From Natrinema altunense (GTDB taxonomy: Archaea; Halobacteriota; Halobacteria; Halobacteriales; Natrialbaceae), in contig NZ_JNCS01000001.1 in assembly GCF_000731985.1 (NCBI RefSeq), positions 124,001 through 188,000 of the forward strand: DNA of 64,000 bases. Reading direction: 5' to 3'. The notes beneath the pieces were generated by a model, which was not told the origin of the DNA, ran no database searches, and was given only the letters and a program-made list of their open reading frames with translations. A program made the translations under genes and the position numbers. The stretch's first letter is position 1, and each line of letters starts with the position of its first letter. This document shows positions 53,367-62,404 of the stretch, one piece after another.

Positions 53367-54221
53367 ATGATCCGAACCGGTACGCTCGCCGTCGTGTTGG
53401 CGGTTGCTCTCGGTGGGGCCGTGGTCGGACCGTCCCACGTTGCCGGCCAGACCGACGAGCGAGCCCTCACGGTCGATCTCGACGGGATCGATGAGGCGAC
53501 CGTCTGCGTTCAGCAACTCACGCCGGAAAGCAACCGCGTCGTCGTCCGAAGCGGGGGCGAGAACGTCACGATCTACCTCGACGAAACCAGGCGCGTCGAA
53601 CTCGGGGAGACGCGGTCCTCAGCGGGAACCATCGTGTTACGAACCGATCGGCGAAACGAGACACTCAACGAGCTCGCGGCGGCTGAAGAGTGTTTCCCGG
53701 CTCAACGAACCGACGTCGTCGTCGACGTCCGCTCGGTCGAGTTGCGGAACCTCGCCGTCACCGGGTACGGCGTCGAGGTCGGCCCGCGAAGCGACATCCC
53801 CGCACCCGTCCCGTTCGACCCACCACACGAAAGCGACGGCCAGGGCGATAACGGTGACAACCGAAGTAACGAGACTGATCACCGAGGTAACGAAACTGAC
53901 CATCAAGACAACGAGACCGATCACCGAGGTAACGAAACCGACAACCAAGGTAACGAAACGGATCCCCGACCTGGGGAGAACGATCGGCAGGGCAACGAAA
54001 GCGACAGCGACCATCGAGACGACGAACGTGATGGTTCCTCAGGTGACTCGACCGACGACTCCCCGTCGGACGGTTCCGAGGGCAAGCGCGCGAATCCCGA
54101 CAGTGACCGGACGGAACCCACGACCCCCTCCGATACCGACGACACCGGCGACACCGAGACGCCGGCACGCGAGCGAGCGACTCGTGACGTAACCGGTGAC
54201 GAACGGGCACTCGAGCCATGA
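53367..54221 (+). CDS. Secreted protein with tandem N-glycosylation sequon repeats
   Basis: A 284-residue protein. Signal peptide MIRTGTLAVVLAVALGGAVV to about AGQ. A folded domain (about 30-155) contains two cysteines (ATVCVQQL and EECFPAQ) likely to form a disulphide. Next come five heptads of type R/Q-x-N-E-T-D-H, each containing the sequon N-E-T, then a Ser/Asp/Thr-rich tail. No membrane anchor is visible. It overlaps the next gene by four bases. Probably a glycosylated surface or linker protein. Confidence 0.75.
   Translation: MIRTGTLAVVLAVALGGAVVGPSHVAGQTDERALTVDLDGIDEATVCVQQLTPESNRVVVRSGGENVTIYLDETRRVELGETRSSAGTIVLRTDRRNETLNELAAAEECFPAQRTDVVVDVRSVELRNLAVTGYGVEVGPRSDIPAPVPFDPPHESDGQGDNGDNRSNETDHRGNETDHQDNETDHRGNETDNQGNETDPRPGENDRQGNESDSDHRDDERDGSSGDSTDDSPSDGSEGKRANPDSDRTEPTTPSDTDDTGDTETPARERATRDVTGDERALEP
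53862..53966 (+). repeat. Five 21-bp in-frame repeats (NETD heptads)
   Basis: Five 21-base units begin at 53862, 53883, 53904, 53925 and 53946. They encode RSNETDH, RGNETDH, QDNETDH, RGNETDN and QGNETDP. Third-codon changes differ between units, so the protein sequence is conserved more than the DNA. Confidence 0.85.
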
Positions 54222-54679
54222 GCGACCACGAGGCGAGCGACCACGAGGAGACCCAGCCACCGTTCGCGACGGTCGACACGGGGATCGTCCTCCGAGCCGC
54301 CGCCGTCGGGGCGTTCGTTTCCCTCACCTCGCTTCTGGTGCCGCTTTTCGCGCGGATCGGCGGCGGCGTCGTCGCCGGGGGTATCGCCGCGTACGCCGCC
54401 GGCCGAATGGCGACCGGCCTCGCGTACGCGGTGACCGCGAGCGCGCTCGCCGGCGGCCTCGCGGGGTTCCTCATGGCGTTCGTCGGTTCCCTCTTCGGAC
54501 TGTACACCGAACCGCCGCTGTTCGTGTTCGCTTCGATCGGACCGCTCAGTCCCGGGCTCTCCGGGCTCGGTCTCCCGAGCGTCGTGTTGCTCGCCATCAC
54601 CTTCTCGCTGCTGACCGCCGTCGACGGCCTCGTCGGCGGTCTGATCGGCAGCGGACTCCGGCTGCTTTGCCCGTGGTGA
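54218..54679 (+). CDS. Glycine-rich multi-pass membrane protein
   Basis: A 153-residue protein with four hydrophobic segments: AAAVGAFVSLTSLLVPLF, GGGVVAGGIAAYAAGRM, AGGLAGFLMAFVGSLFGLY and VVLLAITFSLLTAVDGLVGG. The Gly-rich pattern resembles the DUF5518-like haloarchaeal membrane proteins. Translationally coupled to the sequon-repeat protein gene and last in the envelope cluster. Confidence 0.7.
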   Translation: MSDHEASDHEETQPPFATVDTGIVLRAAAVGAFVSLTSLLVPLFARIGGGVVAGGIAAYAAGRMATGLAYAVTASALAGGLAGFLMAFVGSLFGLYTEPPLFVFASIGPLSPGLSGLGLPSVVLLAITFSLLTAVDGLVGGLIGSGLRLLCPW

Positions 54680-54728
54680 CGGGGTCGACGCGCTCTGCCC
54701 GGCGAAACGCGATCGCAATCCGTCCGAA

Positions 54729-55526
54729 CTAAGGACGGCGGCCGACGGTGACGAAGAACGGCACCGCTTCCGTGCGGCGATACTCCCCGGCTTCCATCTG
54801 CTCGATGACCGTCCGTCCCATCTCCCGCCACGATCCGCGGAGGTCATCGTACTCCGCCTCGGTTAGCGGCCCCGAAAGCATCGTCTCCCGATCGTCGGCC
54901 AAGCCCGCTCCGGTCGCCTTCCGACGGGCCGCGACCAGCGCCGGCTCGCCGTAGGGCGGTTCGATCGTCCGGACGTGGTCATACCGACGCGTTTCGCTTA
55001 CCTCGAGACCCGCCGCCTCGAACGCCTCGCGAGCGTCGGCCCCGAGCGCGACATCCGTCGGTACGCCGTCGAGATAGGCCCGGCGCGCGCGGCGCTCGAG
55101 GCGGCCTTCCGCGTCGACACTCGAGTCGATCTCGACCGCGGCGTTGTCGGGTTCGACGGCCGCCACGAGGTCTGTGGAGACGCGCGCGAACTCGGACACG
55201 GCGGCCGCGGGATCGGGCAGGTTGATCAGTAACGCCTGACAGACGACGAGATCGAAGGTGTCGTCCGGGAAGGGAAGTTGCAAGGCGTCGCCGGCGACGA
55301 TCGGGACGTGCTCGCCCGCGGCCGCGAGCAGGTCGGGATCGGCATCGCAGCCGATCACCTCGCCGGACGACTCCGCGGCGAGGACGCGGCTCAACTCGCC
55401 GGTCCCACAGCCCACGTCCAGAATCCGGTCGTGGGCGTCGAGGGCCAGCGGCTCGAGCGCCGCGCGGGAGTCGGCCCACATCCCCTCGCGGGTCCGGCTG
55501 AGGTAGGATTCGGAAAACTCGCGCAC
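54729..55526 (-). CDS. Class I SAM-dependent methyltransferase
   Basis: A 265-residue protein from GTG 55526 (VREFSESYLSRTREGMWADS). Motif I ILDVGCGTGELSRVLAAES, then GCDADPDLLAAAGEHVPIVA, DALQLPFPDDTFDLVVCQAL and the C-terminal EAFEAAGLEVSETRRY. Substrate unknown. Confidence 0.85.
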   Translation of the reverse strand: MREFSESYLSRTREGMWADSRAALEPLALDAHDRILDVGCGTGELSRVLAAESSGEVIGCDADPDLLAAAGEHVPIVAGDALQLPFPDDTFDLVVCQALLINLPDPAAAVSEFARVSTDLVAAVEPDNAAVEIDSSVDAEGRLERRARRAYLDGVPTDVALGADAREAFEAAGLEVSETRRYDHVRTIEPPYGEPALVAARRKATGAGLADDRETMLSGPLTEAEYDDLRGSWREMGRTVIEQMEAGEYRRTEAVPFFVTVGRRP

Positions 55527-55645
55527 GGTCGGCCGTACGAACGAATCGAGTAAAAACGGGTCGGTTTCGCGCCTCGAGACGGTGCGAGTCAGTGCTCGCG
55601 TTCCTGTGTGGCGTCGAAACGACAGCGTCGCCGCACCGCCCCTCG

Positions 55646-56530
55646 TTACGGTCGCACCGGCTCCGCCTGCCGGAGGTCCCTGACCCTTTCGATGTTCCAC
55701 GCGAAGCCCCGCCCGTCCTCGGTCGGCGTCTCGAGTGCGAACGGCAGGTCCCGCAGATCGGGGTGGTTGACGATCGCTTTCATGCCGTCCTCGCCGATGT
55801 ATCCCTCGCCGATGTGGGCGTGTTCGTCCTTGTGGGTCCCGACATCGTGTTTCGAGTCGTTGAGGTGGATGTACTTCAGGTGCTCCAGCCCGACCTCGTC
55901 GTCGAATCGGCCGACCGTCTCGTCGACCGCCTCGGGCGTCGTGAGGTCGTTGCCCGCGACGAGCGTGTGGGCGGTGTCGATACAGATGCCGATGTCGGTC
56001 TCGGTACGGTCGATGATCCCGCCGAGATGTGCGAACTCGCCGCCGAGCTTCGTCCCGCTGCCCGCGTCCGACTCGACGAGGATCTGCACGTTTTCGGGCA
56101 CCTCGAGTTCGTCGATCAGGCTCGCGGCGTTGTCGAGGCCGTCGTCGACGCCCGCGCCGGTGTGCGCCCCGAGGTGGACGTTGACGTACGGAACCCCGAG
56201 CCGATCGGCGGCGTCGAGTTCCGCCTGCATGCTCTCCTTTGACTTCCGACGGAGGTCGTCTTTCGGCGTACAGAGATTGACGAGATAAGCCGAGTGGATG
56301 ACCCACGGCCCCTCGAGTTTCGCGTCGCTCTCCTCGCGAAAGCCCGCGGCGGCCTCGTCGCTGATTTCGGGTTGGGCCCAGACCTGCGGCGAGGTGGTGA
56401 AGATTTGCCCACAGTTACCGCCGAAGGCGAGCTGGCGATGAACCGCGTTACGCAGATCGTCGTACGGCGGTGTTTCCTCGTCGGACGAGACGCGCGACCC
56501 GGAGATCGAAACGTGTGCGCCGACCTTCAT
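55646..56530 (-). CDS. nfo: Endonuclease IV (AP endonuclease)
   Basis: A 294-residue TIM-barrel enzyme that nicks at abasic sites in base-excision repair. [12 protein letters not shown] start, [69 protein letters not shown] with [16 protein letters not shown], and the final [20 protein letters not shown]. The His/Glu/Asp ligands of the three-zinc site are present. ATG 56530 gives the family start. Confidence 0.94.
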   Translation of the reverse strand: MKVGAHVSISGSRVSSDEETPPYDDLRNAVHRQLAFGGNCGQIFTTSPQVWAQPEISDEAAAGFREESDAKLEGPWVIHSAYLVNLCTPKDDLRRKSKESMQAELDAADRLGVPYVNVHLGAHTGAGVDDGLDNAASLIDELEVPENVQILVESDAGSGTKLGGEFAHLGGIIDRTETDIGICIDTAHTLVAGNDLTTPEAVDETVGRFDDEVGLEHLKYIHLNDSKHDVGTHKDEHAHIGEGYIGEDGMKAIVNHPDLRDLPFALETPTEDGRGFAWNIERVRDLRQAEPVRP

Positions 56531-56729
56531 GGCCGTCCGTGAGTACCGACTCGTGATAGGTATATCGGACCTGGGTAGGTACTTCGACATCAGGTGTCGG
56601 TCCTGAAATTGGCCCTGAGCCAGGCCGGCATCCCGAGTACTAACCCGTGGTAGCCGCCGTCCTACCGATTACGGAAGTGGAACCCTCGGACCAAAAGAGT
56701 CAGTTATTTGGACAGAGTAGTACTCGCAA

Positions 56730-57419
56730 GTGACTGCATACGATACGGTGCTGTTCGACAACGACGGAGTGCTCGTTACACCACCCGCGGATGAAACGCA
56801 GGCCGCTGCCACACGAGACGCGTTTCGGGAGGTCGGCGTCGATGCTGTCGCACAACACCACCTCGACGCGATCGTCACCGGTGTTACCGTCGCCGACCTG
56901 TCCGAGATCTGTACGGCCTACGATCTCGAGGCGGAGACGTTCTGGAAGGCACGCGAACACCACGACGCCCGATCTCAACGGCAGGCGTTCCGTGCGGGCG
57001 ATCGAAACCGCTACGACGACGTCGACTGTCTGAGCACTCTCTCCCAGAACTGCGGTGTCGTGAGCAACAACCATCACAGCACGCTCGCGTTCGTCTTAGA
57101 TCGGTTCGATCTAGAACCGCTGTTCGAGACCTACTACGGCCGCGAGAAGACGATCGAAAGCCTCCGATTGAAGAAACCGAACCCCTATTATATCGAGCGA
57201 GCGCTCTCCGATCTCGACGGCGACTCGGCGCTCTACGTCGGCGACAGCGAAAGCGACGTGATCGCAGCCGACCGCGCGGGTATCGATTCGGTGTTCCTCC
57301 GTCGCCCCCACTGCCGTAACGCCGACCTCGACGTCACTCCCACCTACGACGTGGAAACGTTACGCGATGTGGTCCGAATTGCGGACGGTCACTCCGTCGA
57401 CGAATCACGGGCGCGCTAA
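56730..57419 (+). CDS. HAD-family hydrolase
   Basis: A 229-residue protein from a GTG. Motifs: VLFDNDGVLVTPP (nucleophile Asp), GVVSNNHHSTLAFVL (motif II), RLKKPNPYYIERAL (Lys) and YVGDSESDVIAADRAGI. Probably a phosphoglycolate-phosphatase-like enzyme. The 200-base spacer before it has no gene. Confidence 0.88.
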   Translation: MTAYDTVLFDNDGVLVTPPADETQAAATRDAFREVGVDAVAQHHLDAIVTGVTVADLSEICTAYDLEAETFWKAREHHDARSQRQAFRAGDRNRYDDVDCLSTLSQNCGVVSNNHHSTLAFVLDRFDLEPLFETYYGREKTIESLRLKKPNPYYIERALSDLDGDSALYVGDSESDVIAADRAGIDSVFLRRPHCRNADLDVTPTYDVETLRDVVRIADGHSVDESRAR

Positions 57420-57450
57420 CGTCCCCTCCGGCCGACGGGTTCGGTTCTCC

Positions 57451-58287
57451 TCACTGGCTGTCCGCCTTGAGCACCTTCCGATTCCGAACCCAGGCGTCGG
57501 ACCCGAACTTCCGGTCGGCGAGTGCCCGCGCGGCCTCGAGTTCATCGTCCCGCCACGTCGATTCGTCCGCAGCACACCAGTCCCGCAGCGCTCCGGCGAT
57601 CGTCTCGACTGCTTCCTCGCGGTCGCACCCCGCCTCGTCGCGGAGACAGGTGACCCGATCCGTGAACGTCGCCGCCTCGAGATCGGCCTCGAAGACGCCG
57701 ACGTGTTTCTGCGGCTCGAGGGCGTAACTGATCGAGCCGTGCTGGATGACCACGTCGCGCTGGCGGTACTGGGCGTTGCCGCTGATTTTCTCGGCGTCCG
57801 CCCCCGCGTCTGCCGGCGCGACGATGTCGTGGGCCGGATTGATATCCCGTAGATAGCACGACGGCCGGTAGATGGCGTCCTGCTCGGCCGACGCGAAGGC
57901 GGCGTCGACGCCCAGTCGATCGAAGGCCTCGAGAATCGGCTCGCAGAACAGTTCGTAACAGTCCATCAGGTCACCCGGGACCTCGTCGGCGGGAGCGACG
58001 ATCGTGTACGAAATGTCGGCATGGCGGTCGTGATAGATCCCGCCGCCGCCGGTCTGCCGGCGCGTGACGTCGATTCCTTCCCGTTCGCAGAACTCCCAGT
58101 CAACCGTCTCGGCGTCCTGGCGATACCCCAGCGAGAGCGTGCTCGGCTCCCAGGCGTACGTGCGGACGGTTCGCACGTCGTCCTCGAGCGCCGCTCGTGC
58201 TGCGATCTCCTCGAGCGCCATCTGCGTCGCTCCGTCGCGGGGTTCGTCCCGGATCAGCCGCCAGTTTCGATCGGCAAGTGCCGTCAT
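57451..58287 (-). CDS. lplA: Lipoate-protein ligase family protein
   Basis: A 278-residue LplA/BirA-fold ligase that attaches lipoyl groups to 2-oxoacid dehydrogenase or GcvH domains. RLIRDEPRDGATQMALEEIA, TLSLGYRQDAETVDWEFCER, the substrate loop DVTRRQTGGGGIYHDRHADI and the catalytic lysine region DAEKISGNAQYRQRDVVIQH are present. The ATG at 58287 begins at homology. Symbol given for the family; the real donor could be octanoyl transfer. Confidence 0.85.
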   Translation of the reverse strand: MTALADRNWRLIRDEPRDGATQMALEEIAARAALEDDVRTVRTYAWEPSTLSLGYRQDAETVDWEFCEREGIDVTRRQTGGGGIYHDRHADISYTIVAPADEVPGDLMDCYELFCEPILEAFDRLGVDAAFASAEQDAIYRPSCYLRDINPAHDIVAPADAGADAEKISGNAQYRQRDVVIQHGSISYALEPQKHVGVFEADLEAATFTDRVTCLRDEAGCDREEAVETIAGALRDWCAADESTWRDDELEAARALADRKFGSDAWVRNRKVLKADSQ

Positions 58288-58500
58288 GTGCGAAGCCACG
58301 CAGACGAGATGGAAAGTGATTCCGACGCGTGCTTGATTCCGTATAGCACTACAGGGTTGATGGGCAGGGTGAAGAGCGGATTCGAGGGACCGAAGCGCTA
58401 TCGACACAGCGACCGGACGACTGCGAGGCCGGTCGACACCCAACGCAGCCAGCGGTCGGGCGTCACGTCGTTTTTACGTACCCGCCGGCTACCCTCCCCT

Positions 58501-59409
58501 ATGGTGCGCAACGTCGCCGGGTTGCTCCCGGACCTCGACGAGGAAGACTTCTATCTCCTCTCGGGGGTCGAACAGGGGATGCGATTCTCCGAGTGGGTCC
58601 AACGCGAGAAGCTCCCGAAATTCGCCAACTTGACCGAGGAGGAGGTCGACTACCGGCTCGAGCGCTGTCTCAAACGCGGGTTAGTCGAGAAGAAGACGAT
58701 CCAGTACGAGGGATACACCCTCCAGTTCGAGGGCTACGACGTCCTCGCCTTGCGAGCGCTCGTCGAGCAGGATACGATCTCCGAGTTCGGCTCGCCGCTG
58801 GGCGTCGGGAAGGAAAGCGACGTCTACGAAGTCAAATCCTACAAACCGCTCGCGCTGAAGTATCACCGCGAGGGCTATACGAACTTCCGGGAGGTCCACA
58901 AGGAACGCGATTACACCTCGGACAACGACCACGTCTCCTGGATGTACACCGCACGGAAGGCCGCCGAGCGCGAGCACGACATCCTCGAGGAACTCTATCC
59001 CGACGTCGCGGTCCCCCAGCCGATCGGACAGAACCGCCACGCCATCGTCATGGAGAAGATGGACGGCGTCGAACTCTCCCGAACCCGTCTCGAGGACGAG
59101 CAGGTGCTCGGCGTCCTCGAATTGTTAGTCTCCGAAATCGCACGCGCGTACGCGGACGGGTACGTCCACGCGGACATGAGCGAGTACAACGTCTTCGTCA
59201 ACGAGGCGGGAGTGACGATCTTCGACTGGCCTCAGGCCGTGCCGACGGACCACGAGAACGCCAGCGAGTTCCTGCGCCGTGATCTGACGAACATCGTGGG
59301 CTACTTCCGGCGGAAGTATCCCCAGCACGTCCCCGACACCCTCGCGAGCGACGATCTCGCTCGGGCCATCGAAAGCGAGGAGTTCGAGTCGCTCGAGCGC
59401 TACGCGTGA
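58501..59409 (+). CDS. rio2: RIO2-type atypical protein kinase
   Basis: A 302-residue kinase/ATPase for late 40S-like (30S) ribosome maturation. N-terminal winged helix (about 1-90: LLPDLDEEDFYLLSGVEQGM, LTEEEVDYRLERCLKRGLVE), P-loop PLGVGKESDVYEV, catalytic loop YVHADMSEYNVF and metal-binding loop TIFDWPQAVPTDHENASEFL. A CGTTTTTACG element about 30 bases upstream of the ATG suggests a nearly leaderless transcript. Confidence 0.94.
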   Translation: MVRNVAGLLPDLDEEDFYLLSGVEQGMRFSEWVQREKLPKFANLTEEEVDYRLERCLKRGLVEKKTIQYEGYTLQFEGYDVLALRALVEQDTISEFGSPLGVGKESDVYEVKSYKPLALKYHREGYTNFREVHKERDYTSDNDHVSWMYTARKAAEREHDILEELYPDVAVPQPIGQNRHAIVMEKMDGVELSRTRLEDEQVLGVLELLVSEIARAYADGYVHADMSEYNVFVNEAGVTIFDWPQAVPTDHENASEFLRRDLTNIVGYFRRKYPQHVPDTLASDDLARAIESEEFESLERYA

Positions 59410-59964
59410 GGAGTCGGGTCCGCTCGAGCCGAGGTCCGGATCTCGATTTGGAGGGGTTTTGCGGGCATTCGCTACGGCGAGCGGTTCGCTTGGCATGGTG
59501 GCTGTCCCGATCGCGGCCGACTGATCGGTCGATTGTATGGGATAAATCGCTTATCGCTATATCAAATCCGTCGAAGATTAGGGCTCGGTACTACCACCGT
59601 ATCCGTGCTCTCCCCTGGTCTGCAACGCTATCGCGTTGCCGCGTCGTCCGCTAAACTGCGGTCCGGTGCTATAGTAGCCACTGAAACGATTTACACACTG
59701 ATCGCGACGCCCTCGTGCGATCAGGTGTGCAATGACTTTCAGTGGCTACTATAGAGAAGGGCCGATCAGCAGTGTCTCATCGATCGGTTCGGTATCGAGA
59801 TCCACTACCTAGTAGGACTGAGAGATCGAGCAACGGGACCCAAAGGAACAGGCCCGATGCGGTACGTGACAGTCGAGTTCCGGCACGGACGGGACCTCGA
59901 GAATCGAGACGGGACCGTGAGAGCAGCAAGGATGCGGGCGACGAGAGAGCGATCGCTCGAGGCC
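59410..59964. other. Noncoding stretch where a transporter ATPase gene might be expected
   Basis: 555 bases between rio2 and the iron-type permease. It holds the 86-bp palindrome at 59669-59754 and AT-richer DNA around 59500-59600, but no gene. The ATPase that normally follows a FecCD permease is absent here. Confidence 0.5.
59669..59754 (+). mobile_element. 86-bp palindromic MITE-like element, copy 3
   Basis: CTATAGTAGCCACTGAAACG..CTGATCGCGACGCCCTCGTG..GTGCAATGACTTTCAGTGGC..CTATAG. Differs from copy 2 at only a few positions. The AC-to-CC change in the left arm (GCCACTG) is matched by CAGTGGC in the right arm, so the outer stem is kept. Confidence 0.85.
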
Positions 59965-61077
59965 CTATATCTCGCCGATGTGCTCCCGTTTGCGCATCAG
60001 GTAGAGGAAGTACGGGCCGCCGAGGAGACCGGTGATGATCCCGACCGGCAACTGGACGGGATTCAACGCGAGGCGCGCGCCCACGTCGGCACCGACGAGC
60101 AGGGCGGGGCCGACGAACAGACAGCCGACGAGGAGTCGTTTGGTGTCGCCGCCGACGATGTTTCGGACCATGTGAGGGACGATCAGGCCGACGAAGCTGA
60201 CGAGGCCGGCGACGGCGATCGCGGCGGCCGTCGCCAGAATCGCGATGCCGGCGACGAGAAAGCGGACTCGTTCGACCGACATGCCGAGGGATTTGGCGGT
60301 CTGCTCCCCGAGCAGGAGGATATCGAGTTGGCGGGTGACCGCGAGGGCCAACACGAGCGCGAGTATCGTAAACGGGAGCGCGATCCGCACCTGCTCCCAG
60401 TCGGTTCCCAGCAGCGACCCCGAGAGCCACGTCTGGGCCGCCATCGCGATCCCGAGATCGTCGATGAAGAAGAATAGGGCGCGCTGGACGGATCCGAATA
60501 CGGTCCCCACGATGACGCCGGCGAGGACGAGCCGGACCGGGCTGGTACCGTTTTTCCACGCGATGACGTACACGATGAGGAAGGCCCCGGCTCCGCCCGC
60601 GGCCGCCAACACCGGAAGCCACGGCATGAGTCCCGAGAAGGCCGTCAGCGTCAGCAGGACGACGAGTCCGGCCCCGTCGCTGATCCCGAGGATGTAGGGG
60701 CTCGCGAGTTCGTTTCGGGTCACGATCTGGAAGATCGCGCCCGAAATCGCGAGGTTCGAACCGACGAGAATCCCCACGAGGATCCGCGGGAGACGGATGT
60801 TCCAGACGATGAGTTGACGGGTCGTGAGCCAGTCGGGGATCTCACCGCCGAGGAGGAACGCTCGCCAGACGCCGAGGTGGAAGATGACCTGTGGGTCGAA
60901 CACGGTTCGCCACGCCTCGCCTAACGTCAGCGGGTACGCGCCGAAGCTCACTTGCAGGAGCGTGGCGGCGAGGAGGACGCCGAGACTCCCGAGGACCACC
61001 GAGACAAGTCTGGAATCGATCCACGCAGCACTCGAGCGGTCGGTGTCGGTGTCGTGAGTCGCCGATGAGCCCGCCAT
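59965..61077 (-). CDS. FecCD-type ABC transporter permease (iron/siderophore/cobalamin)
   Basis: A 370-residue permease with about ten membrane segments. The FecCD signatures are IRLPRILVGILVGSNLAISG, LASPYILGISDGAGLVVLL, LAVTRQLDILLLGEQTAKSL and GLVSFVGLIVPHMVRNIVGG. It follows the substrate-binding protein gene by six bases. No ATPase gene follows. Confidence 0.92.
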   Translation of the reverse strand: MAGSSATHDTDTDRSSAAWIDSRLVSVVLGSLGVLLAATLLQVSFGAYPLTLGEAWRTVFDPQVIFHLGVWRAFLLGGEIPDWLTTRQLIVWNIRLPRILVGILVGSNLAISGAIFQIVTRNELASPYILGISDGAGLVVLLTLTAFSGLMPWLPVLAAAGGAGAFLIVYVIAWKNGTSPVRLVLAGVIVGTVFGSVQRALFFFIDDLGIAMAAQTWLSGSLLGTDWEQVRIALPFTILALVLALAVTRQLDILLLGEQTAKSLGMSVERVRFLVAGIAILATAAAIAVAGLVSFVGLIVPHMVRNIVGGDTKRLLVGCLFVGPALLVGADVGARLALNPVQLPVGIITGLLGGPYFLYLMRKREHIGEI

Positions 61078-61083
61078 GGGCCG

Positions 61084-62226
61084 TCAGAACTCCCCGTTGA
61101 TGATGGCTGCGAGTTCCTCTCGGTCGAAGAGCCGTTCGTCCTCGGGCACGTCGGCGACCGCACCCGGCCACGCACCGAACCGGTCGGGGAAGACTTGCTT
61201 CGCGAGGGCCTCGGTCGAATAGAGGTCGACGATCGGACCCATGTATTGCCCACCGGTTCGGACCAGGTTTCCGTTCTGAACGGCGGACAACTGCCGTCCG
61301 TTCGGATCGTTCTCGAACGGTTCGACGGCCGTCGAGACGAACTCCTCGTGTGTCAGTGACGTGAGTCCACCGACGGCACCGATGTAGTCGGGGTCGACGT
61401 CGAGGAGTTCCTCGTAGCCGATGGGGCCGTCGGGAATCCGTCCCTGGAAGGCGTCCCGAAGGCCGAGTTCGCGGTACGTCCTGGTGTTGTTCGCCATCGC
61501 ATCGATTTCGGCGATGCGGAACTGTCCGGACTCGGGATTGACGCCGCGCCAGATCGCGGCGACCGACGGGCGCTCGTCTTCGGGTGGCAGCTCCGATCGG
61601 ATGCCCTCGATGAAGTCGTCGTAAAACGACTGCCACGCGTCGAACTGAGCCTGCCGCTGGAAGATCCGTGCGGCCTTCTCGAACGCACCGTAGAGATCGT
61701 AGGGCGGCTCCTCGCCGTCGGTCAGGGAATCGGACTGGAACCGGATCGTCGTTCCGAGGAACGGGCCGGTCGCCGATTCGATCTCCGCGATGTCGTCGTC
61801 GCTCCAGTCGGCGTAGAACTTCAGCGCCCGCGGGTCGATGAGGTTGACGTCGGCGTCGGCGGCGTAGAAGTTCTCCTTGTCGTAGCCCTCTTCGGCGCCG
61901 CCCGCGAGCAGCGTGACCGCGTCCGTGTCGAGGGAGACGTCGGGCAACAACTCGTAGTACTTCAACGGAGCCCGATCGAAACTCGCGACGGCGGCGGGCT
62001 CGATACCGAACGCCATCCCGATATCGAGCCAGACGCTCGGAATCGCGGTGTACGATTCCGGCACCGAGTCGAACGTATGGCGAAAGTTCGGTTCGACGGT
62101 CACGGTATACGACTCGGTATCCGTCCCCGAATCGTCGTCATCGGCGGTTGGATCCCCTGTACACCCTGCGACGGTCGCCGCAACAAGACTCGCACCGCTG
62201 GCGAGTACCGTTCGTCTCCGTGGCAT
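61084..62226 (-). CDS. Iron-type ABC transporter substrate-binding lipoprotein
   Basis: About 380 residues from ATG 62226. Tat-like MPRRRTVLASGASLVAATVA with lipobox VAGC, an acidic linker, and a two-lobed binding domain: ITPSVWLD-like AIPSVWLDIGMAFGIEPAAV, DVNLIDPRALKFYADW, PSVAAIWRGVNPESGQFRIA and DPDYIGAVGGLTSLTHEEFV. It falls in the FepB/FecB/BtuF-type group for siderophores or haem-like ligands. A SirR/DtxR-like box just before the ATG supports iron control. Confidence 0.85.
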   Translation of the reverse strand: MPRRRTVLASGASLVAATVAGCTGDPTADDDDSGTDTESYTVTVEPNFRHTFDSVPESYTAIPSVWLDIGMAFGIEPAAVASFDRAPLKYYELLPDVSLDTDAVTLLAGGAEEGYDKENFYAADADVNLIDPRALKFYADWSDDDIAEIESATGPFLGTTIRFQSDSLTDGEEPPYDLYGAFEKAARIFQRQAQFDAWQSFYDDFIEGIRSELPPEDERPSVAAIWRGVNPESGQFRIAEIDAMANNTRTYRELGLRDAFQGRIPDGPIGYEELLDVDPDYIGAVGGLTSLTHEEFVSTAVEPFENDPNGRQLSAVQNGNLVRTGGQYMGPIVDLYSTEALAKQVFPDRFGAWPGAVADVPEDERLFDREELAAIINGEF

Positions 62227-62230
62227 GCTT

Positions 62231-62244
62231 TTAGGCACGCCTAA
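62231..62244. promoter_or_regulatory. Iron-dependent regulator box (TTAGGC-AC-GCCTAA)
   Basis: A 14-base perfect inverted repeat apart from the central AC, five bases upstream of the substrate-binding protein ATG. The half-site TTAGGC is typical of DtxR/IdeR/SirR-family operators, so the transporter is probably repressed when iron is plentiful. Confidence 0.7.
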
Positions 62245-62404
62245 GAACACATTAGTGATTTCGTGCGTTCATCGTTACACGCCGTGTTACGCGTAACGCG
62301 GGTCGTAACGGACGCGGTCGCGGTGACGAAGACGTAGCCAGTCGTCTCCCCGTGCTAGAGCCGATACAAGGCGGCCGAAAGAGCGACTGCAGTCGGACGA
62401 ACTG

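Noticed and set aside
51905-53470. A 520-codon minus-strand frame over the envelope cluster
   Set aside because: Composition is Arg/Asp/Pro shadow-like. The plus strand has proper starts, spacing, signal peptide and membrane segments.
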